Positions 16,938 to 25,284 are shown, counted from the first letter of the stretch. The stretch: DNA of 43,548 bases from an uncultured Oscillospiraceae bacterium (GCA_910585815.1 CAJUFJ010000027.1:1-43548), one strand, 5' to 3'. The notes: generated by a model from the letters alone, not told the origin. Made by a program: numbers and translations.

Positions 16938-17943
16938 GCTGCATTCCTCCCATTCCAATATGTTCCGCCATATCCTCAGCCTGGATAGGCGGAGTCTCAT
17001 AAATCGTATTTTTTCCGTAGGTAATCCTGGTGATGTCCTCAGCTGTATAATTGGCGCTGCGGCCAAACAGCCGCTCAAACTCGCGGCGGTCCTGTGCGGG
17101 AATATCATAGGTGCTGTAATAATTCCTATGGCCTGTCAGGGAATTCGCCCCTGTCTTAAAAGTCAGTTCAGCGCCATCTTTCTGAACCGTGACGGTAACT
17201 GTTTTAGCGCCGCTGGCTTTTATCGCCTCCGTGATGGCTTTCATTCGGTGGATAGGGTTTTCGGTATCCTGCATCAGCGCCTGATATTCCTCTAACAGAG
17301 CGTCATTTTTCAGAAATTGCAGGAGAAACTTCTCCTGATTGATTTTGATATGCTGATCCGCCTCTGTCTCAATGAAGCCCTCCGGGTCCTGGAGCCAGGC
17401 CATAAAAGCGGCCTCCGGCAGTTCATTCAGAATATAGTCGCTGTGGAACTGCCCATCTGGCGCCTGGTTGGCAAAAATTTGGCAGATTACCGCTTCTTTG
17501 GCGCCGTAGTCCTGATAATATTGAAGATCGCGCTTCGCTTGCCCGCTGGAGACTATCCGTGTGGGGAGGTTGCTCCGGTCATTCGCGATGATCTGTTCTA
17601 CGCGCTGATTGATTTTGGCGCATATCTCATTTACCACAGAGGGGATGGCCCTGGCCACGAATGGGGTCTGGCCATCTGTGAGGACGGCTGTCAAACGCTC
17701 CGTTAGATACAGGGTGTGGTTTTTGATGTCATGTACACCGCAAAACGTCAGGCCGTTTTTCCAGGAGATACAGCCATCTGCTTCCACAGCAGTCTGGTAC
17801 AGATAGTCAACCGGCTTCTTTTCGATTTTGAGGAGCATAGTGACGGCTTTCTCGCCCGTGCAGATTGTCAAAGGCGCGTTTCCCCAGTCCAGCCACCGCT
17901 GGAAATCATTGCGGGAAACCGTACATTGAACAAGGTCTTTCAT
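16930..17943 (-). CDS. unknown operon protein
   Basis: About 337 residues, cytoplasmic, with no family I can name. The N-terminal half contains GEKAVTMLLKIEKKPVDYLY and NEICAKINQRVEQIIAN. The C-terminal third (VTVTVQKDGAELTFKTGANS, then RREFERLFG and ITYGKNTIYE) looks like a small beta-strand domain followed by helices. It starts at ATG inside the upstream stop (TTATGA overlap) after GGAGGGT. It ends MGGMQLG, whose codons hold the ribosome site of the DUF4240 gene. By position in a polyvalent, ArdA-containing operon it is a candidate anti-defence protein. Confidence 0.6.
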   Translation of the reverse strand: MKDLVQCTVSRNDFQRWLDWGNAPLTICTGEKAVTMLLKIEKKPVDYLYQTAVEADGCISWKNGLTFCGVHDIKNHTLYLTERLTAVLTDGQTPFVARAIPSVVNEICAKINQRVEQIIANDRSNLPTRIVSSGQAKRDLQYYQDYGAKEAVICQIFANQAPDGQFHSDYILNELPEAAFMAWLQDPEGFIETEADQHIKINQEKFLLQFLKNDALLEEYQALMQDTENPIHRMKAITEAIKASGAKTVTVTVQKDGAELTFKTGANSLTGHRNYYSTYDIPAQDRREFERLFGRSANYTAEDITRITYGKNTIYETPPIQAEDMAEHIGMGGMQLG

Positions 17944-18536
17944 AAGCTCATACCCTCCATTGTCGGCGCTGCCAGCTGGGAATCATCGCTCTCGATCTGT
18001 GGCACTGCCTGCTGGGAGAGATCAGCGCTCATCTGCCACTCTGACCGTAGCTGTTTTTGCAGCGACACACATTCCTCAATCCAGTCATCCAGTTCGCCGT
18101 CGTTTTCCAACTCCTGACGGTGAATTTCCAATGCGATTAAAATATCATTTTTGGCGCTGTCTGGCAGCGCGGGAGACTGACCGGATCTCCGCGCGGCTGA
18201 CACGGCCTGGTCAAATGATTCTCTGTACTGCCGTTCCAGCTGGATAGAGGTTTCTTTATCCGCATAGGCGCCTCCATCCAAGCCCCAGAACGGCACCAAT
18301 TTCAGAATAATCTCCCGCAGTTTTGTGATATCCTCCTCCTGATGGAGCGCCGCCCGCTGTGCGGCGACTGTAGTCAGACCGGCAACACATCTTCGGATGT
18401 ACTCCTCATACACCTGATAGGTCGGCTCAATCAGTTTCAGATACTCATCCAGGTTATAAGAAGATTGGGGAGCTCTGCGGCCAAGCCATTGTTCCAGCGC
18501 AGCTCTGGGGTATAAAATCGGATTTGATTCACTCAT
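17940..18536 (-). CDS. unknown alpha-helical operon protein
   Basis: About 198 residues, predicted mostly helical and acidic (LDEYLKLIEPTYQVYEEYIR, RQELENDGELDDWIEE). No membrane segment or named domain is visible. The start overlaps the stop of the LPD28 gene (TGATG) after GGGGGGT. The last codons TMEGMSL contain GGAGGG, used by the next gene. Length and acidity would suit a small DNA-mimic or inhibitor, but that is a guess from context. Confidence 0.55.
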   Translation of the reverse strand: MSESNPILYPRAALEQWLGRRAPQSSYNLDEYLKLIEPTYQVYEEYIRRCVAGLTTVAAQRAALHQEEDITKLREIILKLVPFWGLDGGAYADKETSIQLERQYRESFDQAVSAARRSGQSPALPDSAKNDILIALEIHRQELENDGELDDWIEECVSLQKQLRSEWQMSADLSQQAVPQIESDDSQLAAPTMEGMSL

Positions 18537-20347
18537 CAGCCTATACCCCCCATTGTCATGCCGGTACCACCGTAGTCCTCGATATAGCGGGGATTTTCCT
18601 CTCCATATAGATCGTAAATCATATCATCTACAGCCTTCCTGACTACGGGGTCATCGGTCAGCGTCTCACAACGGAAGCCAGTGGTGGCCTGGCAGGGCAG
18701 TTCCTCACGGACAGTCTGGAGGTACTTCTGCGGATCGGTGTAGTTCCAACGCTCACCGCTGGCGAAGGTGACCCGCCCGACAGCCGGACTTTCATCCAGC
18801 ATCTTCTGGATCTGGCCGGCAGCGCCCGCCACCACCGGGTCATCCTTGAAGCTGTCCAGCTTCAGCCGATCCATAGACAGCCACTCACGGCCTTCCTGGT
18901 GGATGGCCAGATCCACAGCGGCAATGCCGTCCTTAGTAACGCCCAGCCGCTTGTCCGCGCAGTCGAGGCTGGTATATAACTGCATGGCCTCCTCCAGCGG
19001 GAGCTGATGCGTTACCTGCCGCTCAGGTGTGTTGATGTGCTCGATCACATGCCAGTCATAGCTGTGGGGGAGCGTGGGGTCGGCAGTGTCTCTGAGCGCC
19101 TGGCGCCCTTTTTCCGTCAGTCCCATCTGCTGGGCCTGCTTGTCGAAGCAGGTCAGATATGCTTGATCACTCTTGTCCGAAGGACTGCACCGCAGGCAGT
19201 AGCGGTAGCGTTCTGTCTCCACCATATAGCCGTAGTCCTGACCGTTTTTGAGCACACCGCCATTTTCCTTACACCAATGCCGCATACTATCCAGGTCCTT
19301 AAGCACCTCCTGGCGCATATGGGCCACCACCTGCTCCAACTCCTTTTTAAACTCCGGAGTCCTCATATCTTTGTCTGTCCTGCGCCACCATGTGCGCCAG
19401 ACCTGACCGGGAGAAGATCCGAAATCGAATCGGAGCTGACCAACGATTCCTAACTCTAAATGCCTTTGGGAGGAACTATCATATACATAGAAATGTCCTT
19501 CATCCTCGGGAAGAGTGGGGGACAGCGTATGTTGGAGCGGTATTTCGGGTTGACAGACCCTCTGTTCTGTGCCAGACTCTGTCATCCCCATCTGCTGGGC
19601 CTGTTTGTCGAAGCAGCTGAGATAACACTGATAGTCGCCCTCTATGGGGTTACACCTCAGACGGTAGAGGTATCGCTCTGTCTCCAGCGTAAAGCCGTAG
19701 TTCTGGCAGCAGGTACCGCCCTCAATAGCCCCCTCGCTGCCAGAGCAGTACCGGCGCATAGAGGAGAGGTCCTTCAGGACACCTTTTCGCAGGTCATTGA
19801 CCACTGCATCCAGTTCATCCCTGAATTCCTGCGTGTTCAGCCCTTCAGGACCCCTGGGCCGCCAGGTGTGGTAGAATCCTTCCCGTCCGTTGTGTCCGAA
19901 GTCGATGCGGACATGGCCGATGGCTCCCAGCTCCTCATCCCTCTCCGGTGTCTGGGCGTAGAAAAGCCCCGCATCCTCGGGGGACGCGGGGCACAGCTGA
20001 TGGCGGAGAGGTATTTCAGGGCAGCGGATCTTTTCCTCAGCACAGAACTCCGCCAAGCTGGGATTTGTACCGGTCATCTGGAACATATCCTTGACCAGCC
20101 GGAACTGGGAACGGGCTTTTTTCAGCGGCAGACAGGAGAGGATCGAGCCGGTGTGATTTTCCTCCGCCATATCCACCAGTGCGTGGGGTTCGTCCGGGTG
20201 GCGGGCAGTACCCCGCAGGTCGTAGCAGTACCAGCCCTGGGGCACATCCTCGCGGGGGATGGGCTGGGCACTGAACAGCACCGGGGTTCCGAACAGGCGG
20301 GCGCCCAGCAATTTATCCCTGTAGATATTGATTTGCAATGGTTTCAT
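18536..20347 (-). CDS. LPD28-type polyvalent protein with internal tandem duplication
   Basis: About 604 residues. Residues 1-80 resemble LPD28 (large polyvalent protein-associated domain 28: GARLFGTPVLFS, GWYCYDLRGT, PHALVDMAEENHTGSIL). Two tandem copies of one domain follow, at about 109-256 and 266-411. Each has PEIPLxHxL, EDxGxFY, GxVRIDFG or GQLRFDFG, a TW motif, an FKKEL or FRDEL helix, and ends FDKQAQQMG(M/L)TE. A third unit (VIEHINTPERQ, LGVTKDGIAAVDLAI) and a small C-terminal unit complete it. Such proteins are proposed to be delivered or expressed early in conjugation. The ATG after AAGAAAGGG is chosen over an upstream GTG. The tail GMTMGGIG carries the ribosome site for the next gene. 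Confidence 0.65.
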   Translation of the reverse strand: MKPLQINIYRDKLLGARLFGTPVLFSAQPIPREDVPQGWYCYDLRGTARHPDEPHALVDMAEENHTGSILSCLPLKKARSQFRLVKDMFQMTGTNPSLAEFCAEEKIRCPEIPLRHQLCPASPEDAGLFYAQTPERDEELGAIGHVRIDFGHNGREGFYHTWRPRGPEGLNTQEFRDELDAVVNDLRKGVLKDLSSMRRYCSGSEGAIEGGTCCQNYGFTLETERYLYRLRCNPIEGDYQCYLSCFDKQAQQMGMTESGTEQRVCQPEIPLQHTLSPTLPEDEGHFYVYDSSSQRHLELGIVGQLRFDFGSSPGQVWRTWWRRTDKDMRTPEFKKELEQVVAHMRQEVLKDLDSMRHWCKENGGVLKNGQDYGYMVETERYRYCLRCSPSDKSDQAYLTCFDKQAQQMGLTEKGRQALRDTADPTLPHSYDWHVIEHINTPERQVTHQLPLEEAMQLYTSLDCADKRLGVTKDGIAAVDLAIHQEGREWLSMDRLKLDSFKDDPVVAGAAGQIQKMLDESPAVGRVTFASGERWNYTDPQKYLQTVREELPCQATTGFRCETLTDDPVVRKAVDDMIYDLYGEENPRYIEDYGGTGMTMGGIG

Positions 20348-20413
20348 CCCTTTCTTCTGATTTTGCAGCAAACACAAATACCACAACTTTGGCAAGAAGT
20401 CCAGCACAACCTT

Positions 20414-21526
20414 TTACAGCATGGCCTGCCCGACCTCCGGCTCGGAAAAAGGCTTGCTCAGCCGGCGCACCAGACCGAACTCCGTCCGCCGGACGCCATC
20501 ATCCGCCATGGAGTCTCTGCCCAACTGGGCAAAATCCATATACCCGTCGATGGTGTCAATAATCTCATCATCTGCCCCGATGCGGCGGAGTACCTGCTTT
20601 CCATATTCCCATTCGCTGTCGGAGATCAGCTCATAGTCTTCGATGTCGATGGCTATATCAAGGGCCCCGGTGAAGGTGGAAGGCTGCTCCACCTCCAGCG
20701 CGGCACAATATTTCATGATCTCGCCGTCTGTTTTGAGACTCTGGAGACAGTGCGCCATCTCATTGGCGTCCTCCACACTGATGCAGTCCATGGGGATCAG
20801 CTGGCCCAAACAGGATACTGTGTAGTCAATGCCGGCGATCACCGCCTGGGAAAAGTCCTCGATCTCCAGCGCCCTTTTTGCCTGCTCTAGTTGCTCCACA
20901 GAGGCAGGAAGGATAAGGGTATCGCTCTGCTCCAAGGACATAAGCGTCAGGACAACGGCCCTTGGCGCTTCTTCCTGCACCGGGGCTTCTTCCCGGCGTT
21001 TGACAAGGCCATGGGCCGTGTATGCACCCCCAAGAGTGTCCCGCTGCTCCGCACCGATTTTGGCATAGTCCAGGTAGGGCCGAGTTTTCTCGGGAAATGA
21101 GAATTTCCCGGTAATGAAAGAAGTATCTACAAGAAAATGCCCCAAATCCTCATCTGTTCTGATCTGGGGGAAAAATTCGTACTGCTCCAGGCTGTCTGTG
21201 ACACGCAGAACGTCATTCAGGTTTGCCGCTCGTTCCAGAGCTAAGGCTCCGCTGAGGAGCTTCAGCATTTCGTCGCTCATATTGTCTATTACCTTAGCCA
21301 GCCGGTTAAGGTTCTGAATCCCAGCTTCTGTATTCAGGTCATCGACCTTCACGCGCCCAGTGAGAAGCTGTGCCGGACCCTCTCCGCTGACGCTGCGTAC
21401 TACACCGTAGCTTTTACCGAACTCCTCCAGACCTCTCATTTCTGTCTGGACTGTCTCTAAGGTCGTTGGGAAAATGATATCCGTTTTCTCGGAGTCGAGG
21501 ATACCCTTCCGAATTTGAAGCATCAT
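20414..21526 (-). CDS. ArdA-like antirestriction protein, divergent
   Basis: About 370 residues with repeated ArdA-like modules: IIFPTTLETVQTEMRGLEE, NLNRLAKVIDNMSDEMLKLL, then LDYAKIGAEQRDTLGGAYTA and HGLVKRREE. A second set follows from about residue 190 (LILPASVEQLEQAKRAL, DFAQLGRDSMADDG). It is very acidic, as expected of DNA mimics that block type I restriction enzymes. It differs from the two canonical ArdA copies just upstream and may target another system. Its ATG overlaps the ArdA stop (TGATG), 8 nt after GGGAGGG. The gap of 66 nt to the next gene is the largest in this part of the operon, and the Gly-Met tail is degenerate here (VGQAML). Confidence 0.65.
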   Translation of the reverse strand: MMLQIRKGILDSEKTDIIFPTTLETVQTEMRGLEEFGKSYGVVRSVSGEGPAQLLTGRVKVDDLNTEAGIQNLNRLAKVIDNMSDEMLKLLSGALALERAANLNDVLRVTDSLEQYEFFPQIRTDEDLGHFLVDTSFITGKFSFPEKTRPYLDYAKIGAEQRDTLGGAYTAHGLVKRREEAPVQEEAPRAVVLTLMSLEQSDTLILPASVEQLEQAKRALEIEDFSQAVIAGIDYTVSCLGQLIPMDCISVEDANEMAHCLQSLKTDGEIMKYCAALEVEQPSTFTGALDIAIDIEDYELISDSEWEYGKQVLRRIGADDEIIDTIDGYMDFAQLGRDSMADDGVRRTEFGLVRRLSKPFSEPEVGQAML

Positions 21527-22743
21527 CAGCAAAGCCCTCCCATCTGGTGACCCTGTTCCCGCTGATACTTCTCTGTGGGGTCCTCCGTCATCAATTCCTC
21601 CAGACTCATGGTACCATGGTAGGTCACATAGCCGTATTCGTTGAATTGCCCATCTTCCAGCTGGAGCTGCTGTTCACCATACTGCTTGTAGTTATAGAAG
21701 CTATCCAGATTTTCGTCAAACTCAAAGCGGCCAGATTCCTGGATCATGTATCTGCCGTATTCCTCTGGGGTCTGAACGCAGGGAACAAAATTGAACTGAT
21801 CCAGATTCTGCACCAGCGCATAAACCTCATCGATGTCACGGGGGCCTGCCATCAACACCACTGCGTTCAGCTTCTCCATGTCCGCCTCCGTCAGCGGCTC
21901 TATTACTCGGCACATCCGGTTCAGGGCCGGGAGATCGTCACCACTCAGATGCTCAATATCCAGTGCCTTATCTACTTTTTCCGGCAGTTCATTGCAGTCG
22001 ATGCGTATCTGGACATCATGTGGCGAGGTGACACCAATGCGGAGCAGTGTCCGTTCAATTTGGTGTTCCGCGGCAGGGAGGTACAGATACTCCGGATTCT
22101 TTCCCTCCGCAAGCCCCCGCTTCGGCGTGACCTCCAGCACCATAAAAAGGCCATCATAAGGATATACGGGGAACTGATGTCCGTTGTAGACCGGCTCCAG
22201 CTTCATGCCGTTATCGTAGACCACGCCGAAGGGGGTGACTGTTTCGCCGCCGCCCTGTATGAGCTGGAGGGCGTCTTTTCTGCCATCTACGGCTTGGTAT
22301 TGATCCATGGGCATCGCTCCGCCGTTCATTGTAATGGCGTGATTTTTCCCGATCTGCTCCAGGTCAGAAAAGTCTGTGATAACCGTTGTCCGCTGGCAGC
22401 AGTATGTCAGGTTGATAAAGTCCGTAATATCGTTCAACCCCAGCTTGTGGGCCATGGCCTGAAACTGACTGACCTCGCCGGAGCAGAAGCCGTCCAGCCG
22501 TTTCGCCAGGTAGTCCAGCTGATCTACATTCACCAGCGTACCCTTGATAGAATCCAGCACAAAGTAGCGGCTGTCGATCTCGTCCACTTTGCAGTCCCGA
22601 TTTACGGAAAAGCCCAGGTCGATTGCCTGAAGCATCTCAATGGTCTTATCATACTGGTCGACGGGAATGGGGAAGGGGATGGTAACCTGACCGCATTCAG
22701 GGTGCTGGGTATTGCTTAGCACTGCTTGAATCACATAATTCAT
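21526..22743 (-). CDS. ardA: antirestriction protein ArdA, copy 1
   Basis: About 405 residues, matching the long ArdA type of Firmicutes elements: MNYVIQAVLSNTQHPECGQV at the N-terminus, TLVNVDQLDYLAKRLDGFCS, LTYCCQRTTVITDFSDLEQI, and near the C-terminus EYGRYMIQESGRFEFDENL and YGYVTYHGTMSLEEL. ArdA imitates the shape and charge of B-form DNA and inhibits type I restriction-modification, protecting DNA as it enters a recipient. It is about 70% alike by eye to copy 2. It starts at ATG overlapping the small upstream gene (CTATGA), with AAGGAGGGC as ribosome site. The tail is QMGGLC. Confidence 0.85.
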   Translation of the reverse strand: MNYVIQAVLSNTQHPECGQVTIPFPIPVDQYDKTIEMLQAIDLGFSVNRDCKVDEIDSRYFVLDSIKGTLVNVDQLDYLAKRLDGFCSGEVSQFQAMAHKLGLNDITDFINLTYCCQRTTVITDFSDLEQIGKNHAITMNGGAMPMDQYQAVDGRKDALQLIQGGGETVTPFGVVYDNGMKLEPVYNGHQFPVYPYDGLFMVLEVTPKRGLAEGKNPEYLYLPAAEHQIERTLLRIGVTSPHDVQIRIDCNELPEKVDKALDIEHLSGDDLPALNRMCRVIEPLTEADMEKLNAVVLMAGPRDIDEVYALVQNLDQFNFVPCVQTPEEYGRYMIQESGRFEFDENLDSFYNYKQYGEQQLQLEDGQFNEYGYVTYHGTMSLEELMTEDPTEKYQREQGHQMGGLC

Positions 22744-22925
22744 AGGCTGCCCTCCTTAATCTCCCACTCACGGGAATTCTGCTTGATGGCCTGGCTCCTG
22801 GTCTGTTTCTTCTGAGGTCTCTGTCGCCGGATGTCTGCGTTGCAGATGGTGGCCGTTCTGGATGGGTCCATCATCATCCGCTCCAGCGCCGCCAACCGGG
22901 TATCCCTCATAAAATATCGTGCCAT
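22740..22925 (-). CDS. small basic protein upstream of ardA
   Basis: 61 residues, strongly basic (RRQRPQKKQTRSQ), beginning MARYFMRDTRLAALERMMMD. No named domain. AAGGAGAAC gives a good ribosome site and the stop overlaps the ardA start, with the ardA ribosome site (AAGGAGGGC) inside its last codons, so it may act as a translational leader for ardA as well as a protein. It directly follows the copy of the 64-nt hairpin repeat. The other ardA copy has no such partner. Confidence 0.55.
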   Translation of the reverse strand: MARYFMRDTRLAALERMMMDPSRTATICNADIRRQRPQKKQTRSQAIKQNSREWEIKEGSL

Positions 22926-22956
22926 ATTCTTTTTGTTCTCCTTTTGATAGTTCCAA

Positions 22957-23020
22957 TTCCCCCAAAAAAGAAAAAAGGCGCTGCCCTTTTTTCAGGGAAA
23001 CGGCCTTTATTGATACAAAT
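22957..23020 (-). repeat. 64-nt hairpin repeat, copy A (terminator-like)
   Basis: Nearly identical to 24308-24370. On the minus strand it folds as AAAGGC...CCC-loop-GGG...GCCTTT followed by a long T-rich run (TTTTTTCTTTTTT), the form of an intrinsic terminator. It lies upstream of the small gene/ardA copy 1 and downstream of ardA copy 2, so it would attenuate read-through in the operon. Confidence 0.7.
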
Positions 23021-23059
23021 CCAGTTGTCTGAGTGTCCTACCGCAGGATATTTACAGCC

Positions 23060-24280
23060 TTAACATAACTGACCTCCCATCTGCGGCCCCTGCCAGTTTG
23101 ATTCTGCGTGAGCGTCCTTTATCAGCTCCTCCAGCGGAATCGTACCCAGGTATGCCACATAGCCGTACTCATTGAATTGCCCGCCTTCCTGCTGGATTTG
23201 CTGCTCGCCATACTGTTTGTAGTCGTAGAACTCCTCCAAATTTTCATCAATCTCAATGCGGCCGGACAGCTGAATCATGTACCAGCCATATTCCTCTGCG
23301 GTATGGATATCGGGAATAAATTCAAACTGGTCCAGATTCTCTGCCAGTTCACAAATTTCACCAGCGTTGCGGGGACCTGCCATCAAAGCTACCGCATTCA
23401 GCTTTTCCATATCCGAATCCAGCAGCGGCCCTACTGCCCAGCTCATCCGATTAAGCGCAGGAAGATCACTGCCGCTCAGGTGGTCCAGGTCCAGTGTGTC
23501 CGCCACTTTTTCCGGCAGTTCATTCCAGACAACGCACACCTGGGCATCGCACGGTGCGGCAATGCCAATGCGGAGCAGTGTTTGCTCAATCTGATGCTCC
23601 GAAGCGGGAAGATTCAGGTGTTCCGGGTTTTCCCCCTCTGCCAGACCCTGTTTGGGCATGATCTCCAGGACCATCAAAATACCGTCGTAAGGATACAAAG
23701 TAAATTGATGCTTGTTGTAGACCTGCTTCAGCACCATACCGTTGTCGTAGACCACACCGTAAGGGGTGACTACTCCTCCGCCTTCAGCAATCAACTGCAA
23801 AGCGATTTCGGTACCATCCACATCCATGGGTTCCAGCCCCTCTGCTCCGGGGATATCTCGATTCAGAGCCATAAAATAGTTGCGCCCTACGGTCTCCAGA
23901 TCGGAAAAGTCGGTGATGACTGTAGCCTGCTGGCAGCAGAATGTCAGGTCGATAAAATCTTTGACATCGCTTAACTTCAGCTTGTGGGCCATAGCTTCAA
24001 ACTGACTGACCTCGCCGGAGCAGAAATCGTCCAGCCGTTTCGCCAGGTAGTCCAGATTATCCAGGTTCACCAGTGTACCCTGGATAGAATTCAGCACGCG
24101 GTAGCGGCTGTTGAGCTCGTCCACCTTGCAGTCACGGTTCACGGAAAAATCCAGGTCAATTGCCTGGAGCATCTCAATGGTCTTATTGTACTGGTCAACG
24201 GGAATGGGGAAGGAGATGGTAACCTGACCGCATTCCGGATGCTGGGTATTGCTCAGCGCCGCTTGGATCACATAATTCAT
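23060..24280 (-). CDS. ardA: antirestriction protein ArdA, copy 2
   Basis: About 406 residues, paralogous to the copy at 21.5-22.7 kb throughout. It shares MNYVIQAALSNTQHPECGQV, LDYLAKRLDDFCSGEVSQFE, TFCCQQATVITDFSDLETVG and YGYVAYLGTIPLEEL. The role is inhibition of type I restriction by DNA mimicry. The ATG at 24280 is behind AAGGAGGCAGCGT. The tail reads QMGGQLC. Its codons contain GGGAGGTCAGTTATG, a perfect ribosome site with a start codon that opens only a 4-codon frame, as if a coupled gene was lost when the region duplicated. Confidence 0.85.
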   Translation of the reverse strand: MNYVIQAALSNTQHPECGQVTISFPIPVDQYNKTIEMLQAIDLDFSVNRDCKVDELNSRYRVLNSIQGTLVNLDNLDYLAKRLDDFCSGEVSQFEAMAHKLKLSDVKDFIDLTFCCQQATVITDFSDLETVGRNYFMALNRDIPGAEGLEPMDVDGTEIALQLIAEGGGVVTPYGVVYDNGMVLKQVYNKHQFTLYPYDGILMVLEIMPKQGLAEGENPEHLNLPASEHQIEQTLLRIGIAAPCDAQVCVVWNELPEKVADTLDLDHLSGSDLPALNRMSWAVGPLLDSDMEKLNAVALMAGPRNAGEICELAENLDQFEFIPDIHTAEEYGWYMIQLSGRIEIDENLEEFYDYKQYGEQQIQQEGGQFNEYGYVAYLGTIPLEELIKDAHAESNWQGPQMGGQLC

Positions 24281-24307
24281 ACGCTGCCTCCTTGTTGTTA
24301 GTTGCCG

Positions 24308-24370
24308 TTCCCCCAAAAAAGAAAAAAGGCGCTGCCCTTTTTCAGGGAAACGGCCTTTACTGGTACAAAT
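24308..24370 (-). repeat. 64-nt hairpin repeat, copy B (terminator-like)
   Basis: Second copy of the AAAGGC/GCCTTT hairpin with T-rich tail. It stands between the first operon gene and ardA copy 2. About 94% identical to copy A, so the ardA duplication included its flanking hairpin. Confidence 0.7.
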
Positions 24371-24378
24371 ATTAGCTT

Positions 24379-25065
24379 TTAGCTGAACTGCATTCCACCG
24401 TCTTCCGGAGCTTCAATCTTCTGCTCCTGGTCGAGAAGCTCACCCAGATTCGGGATACATAGCTCGATCTGATCTATGATGGATTGCAGGCATTTCCCCT
24501 GCTCATCCGTGATGGAGTATAGGCCTGCCTGCACTTCGACACTGCAATGGTATATCTCTATCAACTGCTTTTGATCAAAAAGGGCACTGCGGGGGATGAG
24601 GCCTGAGCGGGTGGCAAAGTCCCGCTTGGCGGCAGTGTAGCTGTCCGCACCTCCGCCGGGACCGTAGTAGTGTCCGCTTCTCAGGGAAGTCCGATCAGAT
24701 GACCGCTCCCATGTAACGAATTGAACGCCATACCTGGTAGGGTGGTCTGCCAGGACTACGCCGTTGAAATCCGCCAGCAGTCTATAGTCTCCCGTCAGGC
24801 TATTGGTCGTTAACTGAGGCGCTGCCGCCATTTGGCTCATATACTCGGCAGTGGCTTTGGTGATGGAGTTCGCTCTGTCAAGAGCGGCGCTCCTGTAGTC
24901 ATCTGCTACATCCTCCCTCCAGTACCTTACCGTGCCGGTGTCCAATGCGAGGCAGAGACGCTGGCCGTCCAGCTCCACCGGCAGGAGCCCATCATCCGTT
25001 TCCGGTTTCACAACGAAGCCCGCATGCTGAAGATTGAGGGTCAGTTCTCTGAAATACTTGCTCAT
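24379..25065 (-). CDS. conserved mobile-element protein, first gene of operon
   Basis: About 228 residues, cytoplasmic. It begins MSKYFRELTLNLQHAGFVVK; the middle has YRLLADFNGVVLADHPTRYG and GVQFVTWERSSDRTSLRSGH, then YTAAKRDFATRSGLIPRSAL. I recognise this as a protein type that commonly accompanies ArdA in such elements, but no function is established. The start is fixed by AAGGAGGAACTGCAGCA. It ends EDGGMQFS, with the Gly-Gly-Met tail although no gene is directly coupled behind it. It is the most upstream element gene in the window. Confidence 0.65.
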   Translation of the reverse strand: MSKYFRELTLNLQHAGFVVKPETDDGLLPVELDGQRLCLALDTGTVRYWREDVADDYRSAALDRANSITKATAEYMSQMAAAPQLTTNSLTGDYRLLADFNGVVLADHPTRYGVQFVTWERSSDRTSLRSGHYYGPGGGADSYTAAKRDFATRSGLIPRSALFDQKQLIEIYHCSVEVQAGLYSITDEQGKCLQSIIDQIELCIPNLGELLDQEQKIEAPEDGGMQFS

Positions 25066-25239
25066 TGCTGCAGTTCCTCCTTGTTTTCTTTGTAAATTGA
25101 AAAAGGGCCCTGTTTTTTTGATATAAAATCATTAAACCAAGACCCTGATAACGATATTAGTTTTGAGACGGGGGAGAGTATCTGCCTGATTCTGCTTTTA
25201 ATAAGATAGTTTGGATCAGATGTCCGCCCCAGTTTCTAT
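25066..25239. other. probable element-chromosome border region, no gene seen
   Basis: AT-richer stretch between the first operon gene and the tRNA-Ala terminator. It should hold the operon promoter, but I see no convincing -35/-10 pair. The element end must lie here or in the scar beyond the tRNA. No integrase-type inverted repeat is visible. Confidence 0.3.
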
Positions 25240-25279
25240 AAAATAAGAACTCATATAGTTGTTGGCTATATGAGTTCTT
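25240..25279 (-). terminator. terminator after tRNA-Ala
   Basis: AAGAACTCATATAG and CTATATGAGTTCTT form a perfect 14-bp stem with a 7-nt loop, followed on the minus strand by ATTTTATAG. Confidence 0.75.
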
Positions 25280-25284
25280 GGTTG

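Noticed and set aside
25066..25239. Promoter for the anti-defence operon
   Set aside because: Several AT-rich hexamers but no pair with acceptable spacing; not called.
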